A stretch of 39,965 nucleotides of DNA, taken from assembly GCA_031274285.1 (NCBI GenBank), contig JAISQJ010000112.1, positions 1 through 39,965 of the forward strand, given 5' to 3'. Source of the stretch: Treponema sp. Lineage in GTDB: Bacteria; Spirochaetota; Spirochaetia; Treponematales; Breznakiellaceae. Under the pieces are notes generated by a model. The model was not told the DNA's origin and made no database searches. It saw nothing but the letters and a program-made list of their open reading frames with translations. Positions 15,394 to 24,106 of this stretch are shown one piece after another. Positions within the stretch are counted from its first letter, which is position 1, and each line of letters starts with the position of its first letter. The position numbers were made by a program, and so were the translations under genes.

Positions 15394-16440
15394 ATGGCTG
15401 AAAAAGAAACTACCCACTTTACCAATACCGGCGAGGTATTGCTGGAAGTAAAAAATCTTAAAAAGTATTTCCCCATTGAGCAGGGGTTTATGCATAAAAA
15501 GATCGGCGAGGTTAAGGCGGTGGATGATGTGAGCATCTATATCAACCGCAACGAAACCCTGGGGCTTGTGGGGGAATCGGGCTGCGGCAAGACCACCCTG
15601 GGCCGCTGTATCATGCGGGCCGTTGAATCGACTTCCGGGGAGATACTCTTTCATCTGGATGCGAAAAAACCGCCGGTAAATATTCTTGGGCTGGATAAAA
15701 AGGAACTCCTGGATATCCGCCGGAACATGGCGATTATTTTTCAGAATCCCTATTCTTCCCTGGATCCCCGGATGACCATCCTTGATATTGTGGGGGAACC
15801 CCTTTACCTCAACGGCTATTCGCGGGATCAGATTACGGACAGGGTAAAAGAATTAATGTCCATGGTGGGGCTCGAATCCAAATTCCTTAACCGTTATCCC
15901 CATGCCTTTTCAGGCGGACAGCGCCAGCGTATCGGCATCGCCCGGGCCTTGGCCCTGAAGCCCCGATTCATCGTTTCCGACGAGGCGGTGTCCGCCCTGG
16001 ATGTGTCTGTCCAGGCCCAGATTCTTAACCTCCTGCAGGATCTCAAGGAGACCATGCAGCCTACCTTTCTCTTTATCGCCCACGATCTTTCGGTGATCGA
16101 GCATGTGTCCGACAGGGTGGGGGTCATGTATGTGGGACGGCTTATGGAACTTGCCCCCACGGAGGAAATCTACCTCAAGCCCCGCCACCCCTACACCGAG
16201 GCCCTGTTGTCCGCAATCCCCCGGCCTGAACCGGGGCCGAAGAAAGACCGCATCCTCCTCCCCGGCGAGGTTGCCAACGCCGCCGATTTACCGCCGGGTT
16301 GCTGCTTCCACCCCCGCTGCAGATACTGCCAGGATCGGTGTAAAACGGAAGTCCCCCCGTGGCAGGAAGTTTCCTTTGGCCATTATGTTTCCTGCCACCG
16401 GGCCGATGATCTTGAATTGCAGGGGGTAATTGAACGATAG
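15394..16440 (+). CDS. ABC importer ATPase, DppF/OppF type
   Basis: The 348-residue ATPase has Walker A ([11 protein letters not shown]), Q-loop ([12 protein letters not shown]), signature [15 protein letters not shown] and Walker B ([12 protein letters not shown], with Ala where Pro is usual). The C-terminal oligopeptide/dipeptide extension contains four cysteines ([17 protein letters not shown]). It pairs with the preceding ATPase, and the ribosome binding site AAGGAGG lies at the end of that gene. It is the last gene of the rightward arm. No clear terminator is visible in the 23 bases before the convergent regulator gene. Confidence 0.92.
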   Translation: MAEKETTHFTNTGEVLLEVKNLKKYFPIEQGFMHKKIGEVKAVDDVSIYINRNETLGLVGESGCGKTTLGRCIMRAVESTSGEILFHLDAKKPPVNILGLDKKELLDIRRNMAIIFQNPYSSLDPRMTILDIVGEPLYLNGYSRDQITDRVKELMSMVGLESKFLNRYPHAFSGGQRQRIGIARALALKPRFIVSDEAVSALDVSVQAQILNLLQDLKETMQPTFLFIAHDLSVIEHVSDRVGVMYVGRLMELAPTEEIYLKPRHPYTEALLSAIPRPEPGPKKDRILLPGEVANAADLPPGCCFHPRCRYCQDRCKTEVPPWQEVSFGHYVSCHRADDLELQGVIER

Positions 16441-16463
16441 GACGAACAAAGTCCCCCCTCCCC

Positions 16464-17009
16464 CTAATTGAAAATATCCAGGTACACCACTTGGTCAGAA
16501 AGTACCTTGGAAATATAATGATCCTGGACGGAATTGAAAAAAATGCTGTCCCGGGAACGCATGATATAAACCTGGTCCCCTACCCGGAATTCCATAGCCC
16601 CTTCCAGCACAAAGATGAATTCCTCCCCAAGGTGGCTGTTTACCTTGTCCTTTAGGTCTTCGGGCCGGACGGTAAAGATAAAGGGCTGCATTTTCTTCTG
16701 CGTGAATTCCACCGCCAGGGGCAGTACCGCATAACCGCTCTCCGTGGGGAACGGTTTGATCTTCTGGTGGGCGGGGATGAACACACTGTCCACATTGTCC
16801 CCTTCCGCCATCAGGGCGGCGATGTTGGTGTTCAGCGCCCCGGCGATCTTGACCAGGGTGGACATGGCGGGAACTATCTTGCCCCCCTCAATCTTGGAAA
16901 GGAGGCTCTTGGTAAAGCCGCACTTATCCGCCACATTCTGCAGGGTCAGTTCCTGGAACCTCCTGAGCTTTCGTATGTGAAGTCCTATCCGTCCCTTCTG
17001 AGCCGCCAT
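16464..17009 (-). CDS. XRE-cupin transcriptional regulator, paralogue
   Basis: The 181-residue protein has the same layout as the regulator at 7962-8504: XRE helix-turn-helix (LTLQNVADKCGFTKSLLSKI) and C-terminal cupin (LGEEFIFVLEGAMEFRVGD). By eye the two are about 80% identical, and the recognition-helix region is identical. The start at 17009 (MAAQKGRIGLHIRK) fits the paralogue better than the longer frame upstream, which only reads through the uxuA 3' end. It is the last gene of the xylB-xylA-uxuA operon, 34 bases after uxuA. It probably senses a different ligand while binding the same operator, because the cupin halves differ more than the DNA-binding halves. Confidence 0.87.
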   Translation of the reverse strand: MAAQKGRIGLHIRKLRRFQELTLQNVADKCGFTKSLLSKIEGGKIVPAMSTLVKIAGALNTNIAALMAEGDNVDSVFIPAHQKIKPFPTESGYAVLPLAVEFTQKKMQPFIFTVRPEDLKDKVNSHLGEEFIFVLEGAMEFRVGDQVYIMRSRDSIFFNSVQDHYISKVLSDQVVYLDIFN

Positions 17010-17043
17010 TAAACCACTCCGTCCATCTAATCGGAAAGCGGTT

Positions 17044-18123
17044 TTATAAAGCGGCGGGCTTAGCCATCTTCCCAATGGCTTCCCATAGACCGTTGAGGTA
17101 GGCAATGCCCAGGGCCCGGTCATAGAGACCGTAGCCGGGGCGGGCGCTCTCCCCCCAGATCATGCGGCCGTGGTCGGGGCGGATGTAGCCCTCAAAGCCC
17201 ACGTCGTAGTAGGCCTTCATAATCGCAAAGAGGTCCAGGCTTCCATCGCAGGACAGGTGGCTGGATTCGTGGAAGTTGCCGGGGCCGGTAATCTTGATGT
17301 TCCGCACATGGGCAAAGTGGATGCGTTTGCCAAAACGCCGGATAATGGCGGGGATGTCGTTATCGGGACTGGCGCCCATACAGCCTGAACAGAGGGTGAT
17401 GCCGTTATAGGGGCTGTCCACCAGGCCCAGGAGCCGGTCCAGGTCCTGGGCGTGCCGGACGATCCGGGGCAGGCCGAAGATCCCCCAGGGGGGGTCGTCG
17501 GGGTGGATGGCCATTTTGACGCCGCTTTCCTCGCAGACCGGGATGATCCGCTCCAGGAAGTATTTGAGATTTGCCGCCAGCTTGTCCTCGCTTACCTCCC
17601 GGTAACTGGCAAAAAGTTCCTTGAGCCGGGCCATGCGCTCCGGCTCCCAGCCGGGAAGGGAGTAGCCCTGGCTGCCCTGGGCGATGGTCTCGGCGATGCG
17701 CTGGGGGTCGATCTGGTCTACCTTGGACTGCTCGTAGGCCAGGGCCGTGGAGCCATCGGAAAGGGGCAGGGCCAGATCGCTGCGGGTCCAGTCGAAGACG
17801 GGCATAAAGTTGTAGCAGATCACCTTAATGCCGTAGGCCCCCAGGTTCCTGATGGTGGTCTTGTAGTTTTCGATGTAGCGGTCCCGGCCGGGGGCGCCGG
17901 TCTTAATATCGTCATGGATATTGACGCTTTCGATGACCTCCAACTCCAGGCCGGCGCCGTTGACCTCTTTCCTAAGGGCGGCGATCCGTTCCTTGGGCCA
18001 CACTTCCCCCACAGGTATGTCCGCCATCATGGCCACCACCCCGGATACGCCGGGAATCTGCCGGATCTGACTCAGGGTTACGGAGTCGTCCTGCGATCCG
18101 AACCAGCGGAATGTCATCTTCAT
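17044..18123 (-). CDS. uxuA: Mannonate dehydratase
   Basis: The 359-residue protein is UxuA, which dehydrates D-mannonate to 2-keto-3-deoxygluconate in glucuronate breakdown. Recognisable parts are [20 protein letters not shown] at the start, [53 protein letters not shown] (metal-binding His and Asp region), [22 protein letters not shown] and [13 protein letters not shown]. The length is close to the usual 360-400. Its presence with xylA and xylB suggests that methylglucuronic acid side chains of glucuronoxylan are used together with xylose. No uxaC, uxaB or kdgK is seen in the window. Confidence 0.95.
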   Translation of the reverse strand: MKMTFRWFGSQDDSVTLSQIRQIPGVSGVVAMMADIPVGEVWPKERIAALRKEVNGAGLELEVIESVNIHDDIKTGAPGRDRYIENYKTTIRNLGAYGIKVICYNFMPVFDWTRSDLALPLSDGSTALAYEQSKVDQIDPQRIAETIAQGSQGYSLPGWEPERMARLKELFASYREVSEDKLAANLKYFLERIIPVCEESGVKMAIHPDDPPWGIFGLPRIVRHAQDLDRLLGLVDSPYNGITLCSGCMGASPDNDIPAIIRRFGKRIHFAHVRNIKITGPGNFHESSHLSCDGSLDLFAIMKAYYDVGFEGYIRPDHGRMIWGESARPGYGLYDRALGIAYLNGLWEAIGKMAKPAAL

Positions 18124-18148
18124 GCGCTGCCTCCCGGAACTATGGCCG

Positions 18149-19495
18149 CTACAGGCCCAGCAGATACTGGTTGAGTATATTTTCCAGGTATTCCTGCCTG
18201 CCGCTGGTGATGCCGGACTTGCCGTAGTCGGCCTGTCCGATGGCGGCCAGATCGGTCAGGGAAAGTAAGCCCTTCTCGAATTTGGCGCCGTCCCCGGAGT
18301 TAAAGGAGCTGTACCGCTTCTTCACAAAGCCGGGAATCTTGCCGTCGGCGATGATCCGCTGGGCAATCTCCAGGCCCACGGCAAAGGTGTCCATGCCGCC
18401 GATATGGGCGGCAAAGAGGTCCGTGGGATCAACGGAGTTACGGCGGATCTTGGCGTCAAAATTGAGGCCCCCGGTGCTAAAGCCTCCGGCCTTCAGGACG
18501 GCGTACATGGCCATGGCGGTTTCATAGTAACTGGTGGGGAACTGGTCCGTATCCCAGCCGTTCCGGGGTTCCCCCCGGTTGGCGTCCACGGAGCCCAACA
18601 TTCCTGCGGCCGCGGCGGTTTCCAGCTCGTGGGCAAAGTCGTGGCCCGCCAGCTCCGCATGGTTGGCTTCGATGTTCAGCCGGAAGTCCTTGTCCAGGCC
18701 GTTGGCCTTGAGGAAGCCGATCACCGTTTCGGTATCGTAATCGTACTGGTGCTTGGTAGGCTCCATGGGCTTGGGTTCGATGTAAAAGGCCCCCTTAAAG
18801 CCCTGGCTGCGGGCGTAGTCCCGGGCCAGTGAAAGGAAGCGGGCCAGATGTTCCTTTTCCCGCTTAAGGTCGGTGTTGAGGAGGCTCATGTAGCCCTCGC
18901 GGCCGCCCCAGAAGGTGTAACCCTGGCCCCCCAGTATGATGGTGGCGTCGATGGCCGCTTTGACCTGGGCCGCGGCCAGGGCCAGCACGGTGAATTCCGG
19001 GTTGGTGGCCGCGCCGTTCATGAAGCGGGGATGGGTAAAGAGGTTTGCCGTACCCCACAGAAGCTTTACCCCCGTGGCCTTCTGCAGTTTCTTGGCTCGT
19101 TCCACCAGGGTAAAGAGGTTTTTCTCGCTTTCCGAGGGGCTTACCCCCTCGGGCGCCATGTCCCGGTCATGGAAGCAGTAGAATTCCGCGCCCAGCTTGG
19201 TGATGAATTCAAAGGCCGCATCCATCTTATGCCGGGCCGCCTCCATGGGGGTCTTGGCGTCGGCGATCCAGGGGTGGGCATGGGTGGCGGATCCAAAGGG
19301 ATCGGTACCGTCGGCGCAGAAGCTGTGCCAGTAGGCCACCGCAAAGCGCAGGTGGTCCTTCATCTTCTTCTTGCCCACCTTTTTTTCAGGATCGTAGAAC
19401 TTAAAGGCCAGGGGGTTGTCGCTTTCCGGTCCCTCGTAACGGACCTTGCCGATCTTGGGGAAGTACTCTTTGTCTCCAACATAGAAATCTGTCAT
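18149..19495 (-). CDS. xylA: Xylose isomerase
   Basis: The 448-residue protein converts D-xylose to D-xylulose with two divalent metal ions. Family motifs are [34 protein letters not shown] (catalytic His), [31 protein letters not shown] (metal-ligand Glu), [17 protein letters not shown] and [15 protein letters not shown]. The start at 19495 has AAGGAG upstream and gives [22 protein letters not shown]. The longer open frame (to 19690) runs into xylB. It is 20 bases downstream of xylB. This is the long class II form. Confidence 0.97.
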   Translation of the reverse strand: MTDFYVGDKEYFPKIGKVRYEGPESDNPLAFKFYDPEKKVGKKKMKDHLRFAVAYWHSFCADGTDPFGSATHAHPWIADAKTPMEAARHKMDAAFEFITKLGAEFYCFHDRDMAPEGVSPSESEKNLFTLVERAKKLQKATGVKLLWGTANLFTHPRFMNGAATNPEFTVLALAAAQVKAAIDATIILGGQGYTFWGGREGYMSLLNTDLKREKEHLARFLSLARDYARSQGFKGAFYIEPKPMEPTKHQYDYDTETVIGFLKANGLDKDFRLNIEANHAELAGHDFAHELETAAAAGMLGSVDANRGEPRNGWDTDQFPTSYYETAMAMYAVLKAGGFSTGGLNFDAKIRRNSVDPTDLFAAHIGGMDTFAVGLEIAQRIIADGKIPGFVKKRYSSFNSGDGAKFEKGLLSLTDLAAIGQADYGKSGITSGRQEYLENILNQYLLGL

Positions 19496-19515
19496 CACGG
19501 TCTCCTTAGGTTGAT

Positions 19516-21003
19516 TTAGCGATACAGGGGGCTCAGGGCCCCCAGGTATTTCTCGTATTCGGCGTAGGCCTTGTCGTAGGAGGCCACCGAGGCGCTGTCC
19601 GGCCGGATGGTCCGGCCCCCCTCGATGCCCACATGCTCGGCGGCAAGGGTCTCGATAGAACTGTTCCGGCCCTCCTGGTTTTCCAGGCACCAGAGGGCCT
19701 GGATGGCCCCGCCCATGGCCGCAGCCTCATCCCCGGCGGGGAGCACCACCGGCAGGTTCATCACATCTGCGGCTATCTGCTGCCACAGGGGGCTCTTGGC
19801 CCCGCCGCCGGTAAGCCGGATCTCCCTGGCGGTAAAGCCCAGGTCCCGGAAACCGGCCAGCCCGATCCTCATGCCGAAGATCGCCGCCTCCAGGCTGGCC
19901 CGGGCGATGTTGGCCTTGCTGAAGTTGGCGGCGGTAATGCCGTTGATGCTGGCCCGGCCAAAGGGCAGGTTGGGGGTCCGCTCGCCGTTGAAGAAGGGCA
20001 GCACCACCAGGCCCTCCGCGCCGATGGGGGCTTTGGCCGCTTCCCCGTCAAAGGCCCGGACCTCCATGCCAAAGAGGGTCCGCAGTTCCTCGCTGGCCAC
20101 GGTGCAGTTCATGGTGCAGAGCAGGGGAAGCCAGCCCCCGGTGGAGGAGCAGAAGGCCGCCAGGTTCCCCGTGGGATCTATGACGGGCCTCCCGGAAAAA
20201 CCAAAGAGGGTGCCGCTGGTCCCCAGGCTCATGGCCAGGGTACCGTCGCTGACCGTGCCGGTACCGATGGCCCCCATCATGTTGTCCCCGCCCCCTGCGG
20301 CCACCACCGCGCCCTGGGGGATTCCGTAGCGGGCGGCCGCGGCCGCGGACACCCGTCCCGCGGCGCCGCCGGGGGGAATCAGGCCGGGCAGGGCCTTCAG
20401 GACCTGGGGGCCGATAAGGGCGCAGACCTTCTCCGACCAGACCCGCTGGCGCACGTCAAGCAGGGCGATACCGGAGGCATCCCCGTACTCAGCGGTATAG
20501 TCCCCGGTAAGGAGCCAGTTGATGTAGTCGTGGGGGAGGAGGATATGGGCAAGTTTGGCAAAGGCTTCGGGTTTGTGGTTCTTGAGCCACTGAATCTTCG
20601 GGGCCGTGTAGCCCGGCCGCATGGGAAGCCCCGCCAGCCGTATCAGGGTAGTCTCGCCCCCCGCGGCCTGGGTAAGTTCATCACATTCGGCCTGGGTGGA
20701 GGTATCGCACCAGAGTTTAACGTTGTAGAGGGGCTTCCCCTCCGCATCCAGGGGCACCAGGCTGTGCTGGTGGCCGGAAACCCCCAGGGCGGCGATGGTC
20801 TTTTTTAAGGTTCCATCCAGCTTACCAAAACAGGCGGTCAGGGCTTCCCCGTACCACTCGGCCTTTTGCTCGCGGGTACCATCGTTCCCGCTTATCATGT
20901 CTACCGGGGTCTGGGCCTTGGCCAGGATCGTTTTATGTTCCCAATCGTAGAGGATCACCTTGCAGCTTTGGGTTCCGAGATCGATTCCGCAGAGAGTTTT
21001 CAT
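19516..21003 (-). CDS. xylB: Xylulokinase
   Basis: The 495-residue FGGY-family kinase phosphorylates D-xylulose to xylulose 5-phosphate. Motifs are [15 protein letters not shown] at the N-terminus (phosphate loop), [14 protein letters not shown], the proton-abstracting Asp in [26 protein letters not shown], and [20 protein letters not shown] near the C-terminus. The length is typical. It is the first gene of the xylBA-uxuA-regulator operon, with GGGAGG before the ATG and a good promoter immediately upstream. Confidence 0.95.
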   Translation of the reverse strand: MKTLCGIDLGTQSCKVILYDWEHKTILAKAQTPVDMISGNDGTREQKAEWYGEALTACFGKLDGTLKKTIAALGVSGHQHSLVPLDAEGKPLYNVKLWCDTSTQAECDELTQAAGGETTLIRLAGLPMRPGYTAPKIQWLKNHKPEAFAKLAHILLPHDYINWLLTGDYTAEYGDASGIALLDVRQRVWSEKVCALIGPQVLKALPGLIPPGGAAGRVSAAAAARYGIPQGAVVAAGGGDNMMGAIGTGTVSDGTLAMSLGTSGTLFGFSGRPVIDPTGNLAAFCSSTGGWLPLLCTMNCTVASEELRTLFGMEVRAFDGEAAKAPIGAEGLVVLPFFNGERTPNLPFGRASINGITAANFSKANIARASLEAAIFGMRIGLAGFRDLGFTAREIRLTGGGAKSPLWQQIAADVMNLPVVLPAGDEAAAMGGAIQALWCLENQEGRNSSIETLAAEHVGIEGGRTIRPDSASVASYDKAYAEYEKYLGALSPLYR

Positions 21004-21023
21004 CGGCGGCCTCCCTTTCGAGC

Positions 21024-21052
21024 ATGATAAACCTGGATGGCCCGCTTGTCCA
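21024..21052 (-). promoter_or_regulatory. Promoter of the xylB-xylA-uxuA-regulator operon
   Basis: On the minus strand TGGACA (complement of 21047-21052) and TATCAT (complement of 21024-21029) are 17 bases apart. Transcription would begin near 21017, giving a leader of about 14 bases. The spacer does not contain the TTCAAC-N3-GTTGAA palindrome. Confidence 0.55.
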
Positions 21053-21090
21053 TTGCGTAACGTGGGGCCCTATCGTCGTCGGCGGTATCC

Positions 21091-21873
21091 TCAGCTTTCC
21101 CAGATGAGGCTGGCCTCCAAAAGGGGCCTCAGCCGCTCATGGGATCCGGGTCTATGGGCCGGGGGAGGAACCGGAGGGGGAGGAGTCTTGCCGGTTTTAG
21201 GCCGGATGCTGTTCAGGATGCTGTCGGCCAGGTATGACCTGTTGTGGATACCGGTCTTATGCATCAACAGGGAAATGCAATTACGGACCGTTCCTATTTT
21301 CAAATTAAGGATTTCGGCAATTTCCTTGGTGCTCTTGCCCTGCCCAAGGAATTCAAGAATTTGCCATTCGGTTCGGGACAGGGAGCTGTAATCGGGAGGT
21401 TCCTGGGAAGCCCTTCTAAGGGAAAGAGTCTTTCGGCTGGATTCCCAGTTGTGAAATTTCCGCAGGGAGCGGAAAACCTGATTCACAATCCGGTGGGAAA
21501 CAAAATAACCCCCGGTATGGACCATGTAAACGGTGCTCACCAGTATATCCATATCGGCCTTCCGCAGCAGGTAGCCCGATGCTCCCATGATCATCGCATC
21601 GCGGGCGTGGCCCATGTCATCGTAGGGGGACACGACGATAACCCCCGTGCCGGGGGATTTACGCTTGACCACATGAATAATATCCAGGCCGCATCCATTG
21701 TCCAGATAATAATCAATAACCGCCACGTCCGGCTGTTCGGATTCCGCCAACTTTAAGGCGCCGTAGCGGTCAGTTCCAATCCCGACGATCCTAAGTTCCG
21801 CATGGGAATCAAGCTCCGCCGTGATACGGCTTAAATCCTGTTCCCGGTTCATAATAACGATGAGTCGTATCAT
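21091..21873 (-). CDS. NarL/FixJ-family response regulator, orphan
   Basis: The 260-residue protein has a receiver domain (residues 1-120: MIRLIVIMNREQ, phosphoacceptor Asp in VAVIDYYLDNG, VVSPYDD, GYLLRKAD with the conserved Lys). Its LuxR-type helix-turn-helix (about 170-230) reads LSRTEWQILEFLGQGKSTKE, IAEILNLKIGTVRNCISLLM. A proline-rich tail (PPPPVPPPAH) follows and is unusual for the family. The start at 21873 matches the usual receiver N-terminus, and the upstream frame adds only hydrophobic residues. No sensor kinase is nearby. It is divergent from the kor operon and could regulate it. Confidence 0.88.
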   Translation of the reverse strand: MIRLIVIMNREQDLSRITAELDSHAELRIVGIGTDRYGALKLAESEQPDVAVIDYYLDNGCGLDIIHVVKRKSPGTGVIVVSPYDDMGHARDAMIMGASGYLLRKADMDILVSTVYMVHTGGYFVSHRIVNQVFRSLRKFHNWESSRKTLSLRRASQEPPDYSSLSRTEWQILEFLGQGKSTKEIAEILNLKIGTVRNCISLLMHKTGIHNRSYLADSILNSIRPKTGKTPPPPVPPPAHRPGSHERLRPLLEASLIWES

Positions 21874-22177
21874 GGTTTTGCCTTTTTTCGGAGCTAAAAG
21901 AATCGTCGGGAGGTGGAGAAAAAAAAGCAATAAAAATGACAATTGTCATAAACCAGGGGCGGTTAATCATCCGCCATTGGTTTTACCTTTTTATACTCAT
22001 TTCATTTGAAAGTAATACGGGTAATAATTGCTTTTGTTCGTAAGTTTTGTATCTGCCGGACGTTCCCGAAACGGTCTTAGGATTAGGCAGCCGTCGGCTG
22101 TGGCCGTCCCGCTTCCCACGCCGGCCCCGGACCATTAGAATAACAGGGACGTATTCTGTATAAGAGGGGAAGCCTTT
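21874..22177. promoter_or_regulatory. Divergent intergenic region between response regulator and kor operon
   Basis: This 304-base gap is A/T-rich in its left half. It holds a perfect 14-bp palindrome (21936-21949), a hairpin built from AACCA/TGGTT and GGCGG/CCGCC (21951-21982) and a short TTTCA-TT-TGAAA palindrome near 22000. TATACT at 21992-21997 could be a -10 element, but I see no well-spaced -35 partner on either strand. No gene is visible. Confidence 0.5.
21936..21949. promoter_or_regulatory. Perfect 14-bp palindrome, possible operator
   Basis: ATGACAATTGTCAT is self-complementary over all 14 bases. It lies about 65 bases upstream of the response regulator start and within its probable leader or promoter, so it is a candidate site for a dimeric regulator, possibly the response regulator itself. 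Confidence 0.45.
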
Positions 22178-22408
22178 ATGGCAAGAAAGGGGAAAGTAGT
22201 TATCGACCGGGAGCTGTGTAAGGGCTGCCTGCTCTGTATCCGGGCCTGCCCGGTTAAGGTATTGACCCCCGCTGCGGCGCCCAATACCTCGGGGTCCTAC
22301 CCCTCGGAGGCGGCCCACCCGGAAAAGTGTATCGCCTGCGGGAACTGTTACGAAGTGTGCCCCGATGTCTGTATCGTGGTGTACGAAGTATTGGAGAAGC
22401 CGGCATGA
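22178..22408 (+). CDS. korD: 2-oxoacid:ferredoxin oxidoreductase, delta (ferredoxin) subunit
   Basis: The 76-residue protein is a two-cluster ferredoxin with CKGCLLCIRACP and CIACGNCYEVCP, each binding a 4Fe-4S centre. It passes electrons from the thiamine-diphosphate site of the enzyme complex to free ferredoxin. AGAGGGGAAG lies upstream of the ATG. Its stop overlaps the start of the alpha-subunit gene (ATGA). The complex decarboxylates a 2-oxoacid with CoA. 2-Oxoglutarate is the most likely substrate, and branched-chain 2-oxoacids are the alternative. Confidence 0.9.
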   Translation: MARKGKVVIDRELCKGCLLCIRACPVKVLTPAAAPNTSGSYPSEAAHPEKCIACGNCYEVCPDVCIVVYEVLEKPA

Positions 22409-23568
22409 GTGAAAAAGTTTTGATGAAGGGAAATGACGCCATCGCGGAGGCGGCCCTGCGGGCGGGCTGCCGGGCCTATTTCGGCTACCCCATCACCCCC
22501 CAGAACGAACTTATCGCCTATATGGCCCGGCACATGATGAACCGGGGCGGGGTCTTTATCCAGGCGGAAAGCGAAACCGCGGCCATTAACATGGTTTACG
22601 GCGCCTCCTGCGCCGGGGCCCGGGCCATGACCAGTTCTTCCAGCCCCGGCATCAGCCTGAAGCAGGAGGGAATCTCCTACGCCGCCGGGGCGGATGTACC
22701 CCTGGTGCTGGTGAACGTGGTCCGGGGGGGTCCGGGGCTGGGCTCCATTGCCCCCAGCCAGGCCGATTACTTCCAGTCCACCCGGGGGGGCGGCCACGGG
22801 GACTACTACTGCATCGTCCTGGCCCCCAAAAGCGTGCAGGAGTGCGCGGACCTTACCTACCTGGCCTTTGACCTGGCGGACAAGTACCGCCTTCCCGTCA
22901 TCGTCCAGGCCGACGGCATGATCGGTCAGATGATGGAGGGGGTGGAACTGCCCCCCCAAAAGAGCCCGGCGGAACTGCCCCCCCGGGATTGGGTGGTGGG
23001 GCGCCTGTCCCGGCGGGGAAAGGCCGGGGTCCCGCAGGGCCAGGCGGCCTCCTCCGGGGCCTCGCAGGAGGCCGCTATCCCGGCCCGCCACATCACCTCG
23101 ATAAACCTGGTACCCCAGGAGCTTGAGGCCATCACTAAGGCCCGGTACCAGCGCTACGAGCGGATAAAAAAGGACGAGCTCCGTTTTGAAGCGGTGGGCT
23201 ACCGTACCGCCTGCGGGGAATTTTCCGGCGAAGGGCCGGACCTGAGCCTCGTGGCCTACGGCACCTCCGCCCGGGTGGCCCTGGGGGCCAAGAAGCTGGC
23301 CGAGCAGGAGGGCATCAAGCTGGGCCTGTTCCGGCCCATTACCCTGTGGCCCTTTCCCTACCAGGCCTTGGGAAAAATCGCCGCCACGGGCAAGCCCATT
23401 CTCACCGTGGAGATGAGCCTGGGGCAGTTGGTGGAGGACGTAAAACTGGCCACCCTGGAGGCCCCTGGCCCGGCCAGGGCCCCGGTTCATCTTTTGGGCC
23501 ACTGCGGCGGGGTTATCCCCACGGAGGAAGAGGTCTTTGCGGAGGTAAAGAGGATTCTGGGGAGATAG
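22405..23568 (+). CDS. korA: 2-oxoacid:ferredoxin oxidoreductase, alpha subunit
   Basis: The 387-residue protein has the typical opening MKGNDAIAEAALRAGCRAYF with GYPITPQNE, then MTSSSSPGISLKQEGISYAAG and VLVNVVRGGPGLGSIAPSQADY. The C-terminal part (YGTSARVALGAKKLAEQEGI, VEMSLGQLVEDVK) is also typical. A low-complexity Ala/Gly/Ser stretch (about 205-225: GKAGVPQGQAASSGASQEAA) separates the two domains and is not usual. The start overlaps the korD stop. The stop at 23566-23568 is followed by a foreign-looking 540-base insert before korB. Confidence 0.92.
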   Translation: MSEKVLMKGNDAIAEAALRAGCRAYFGYPITPQNELIAYMARHMMNRGGVFIQAESETAAINMVYGASCAGARAMTSSSSPGISLKQEGISYAAGADVPLVLVNVVRGGPGLGSIAPSQADYFQSTRGGGHGDYYCIVLAPKSVQECADLTYLAFDLADKYRLPVIVQADGMIGQMMEGVELPPQKSPAELPPRDWVVGRLSRRGKAGVPQGQAASSGASQEAAIPARHITSINLVPQELEAITKARYQRYERIKKDELRFEAVGYRTACGEFSGEGPDLSLVAYGTSARVALGAKKLAEQEGIKLGLFRPITLWPFPYQALGKIAATGKPILTVEMSLGQLVEDVKLATLEAPGPARAPVHLLGHCGGVIPTEEEVFAEVKRILGR

Positions 23569-23680
23569 AACGACGGAAGGGCTTAACCGGTTACAAAATA
23601 ACATTCGTACGGTAATTGAGGCTATCGGTGAAATAGCGGGCGGGGCTGAGACAGCTACCGCCAGGGGAATTAGGCCGAAT

Positions 23681-24067
23681 TTGGCACAGTACGGCGGTAA
23701 CGGAGATGTTACCTTCATCTGGGGTGATGAAAAAAAGGGCCTTTACCATATCGGTTATCGCAGGGGGCCGGAAATCGTGGCTCAGGTGATTAAAGCGGTA
23801 TTGGTGGGGGATGTTTCCCGCTATGTGGAATCGGCAAAAACCCTTACCCTGTCCTATAAGGGGTACGACGCTTTCCTTTCGCTTGATTTACATGGGGAAC
23901 CACATACGTGGCTTTTAACCGGATGGAAGAAAAATGCACCCGGTGCGGTTAGGGAGCCTTTGTCCAGCCCTAACGCTACGCAAACCAGCCTTACGTTTTC
24001 GCGGACTGATCTGGGAGCGAGCACATTTCAAGTATTAGCCGAAATGCTGAGAGATGTCAAGGAATGA
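23681..24067 (+). CDS. PBECR-like nuclease-domain fragment inside the kor operon
   Basis: The 128-codon frame reads NGDVTFIWGDEKKGLYHIGY, later YDAFLSLDLHGEPHTWLLTG, and ends near SSPNATQTSLTFS. This layout matches the phage-type Barnase-EndoU-ColicinE5/D-RelE-like (PBECR) domains found at the ends of large phage polyvalent proteins. The usual HI..RH motif is changed to HIGYRR, so activity is doubtful. The only normal start in this frame is TTG 23681 with a poor ribosome binding site. The frame is open back to 23549 with protein-like sequence (IRTVIEAIGEIAGG), so this is probably a 5'-truncated remnant. Its base composition is less GC-rich than that of its neighbours. Confidence 0.5.
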   Translation: MAQYGGNGDVTFIWGDEKKGLYHIGYRRGPEIVAQVIKAVLVGDVSRYVESAKTLTLSYKGYDAFLSLDLHGEPHTWLLTGWKKNAPGAVREPLSSPNATQTSLTFSRTDLGASTFQVLAEMLRDVKE

Positions 24068-24106
24068 CGCGAAGCGCTTCCTGAAAAAAAGGAGAGAGGA
24101 GCAAGC

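Noticed and set aside
19633-20808. A 391-codon open frame on the plus strand across xylB.
   Set aside because: It mirrors the xylB codon pattern, lacks a ribosome binding site and family motifs, and overlaps a certain gene completely.
22348-23718. A 456-codon open frame on the minus strand across korA.
   Set aside because: It is antisense to an unmistakable korA, is rich in Gly, Pro and His as expected from GC-rich antisense frames, and has no recognisable domain.
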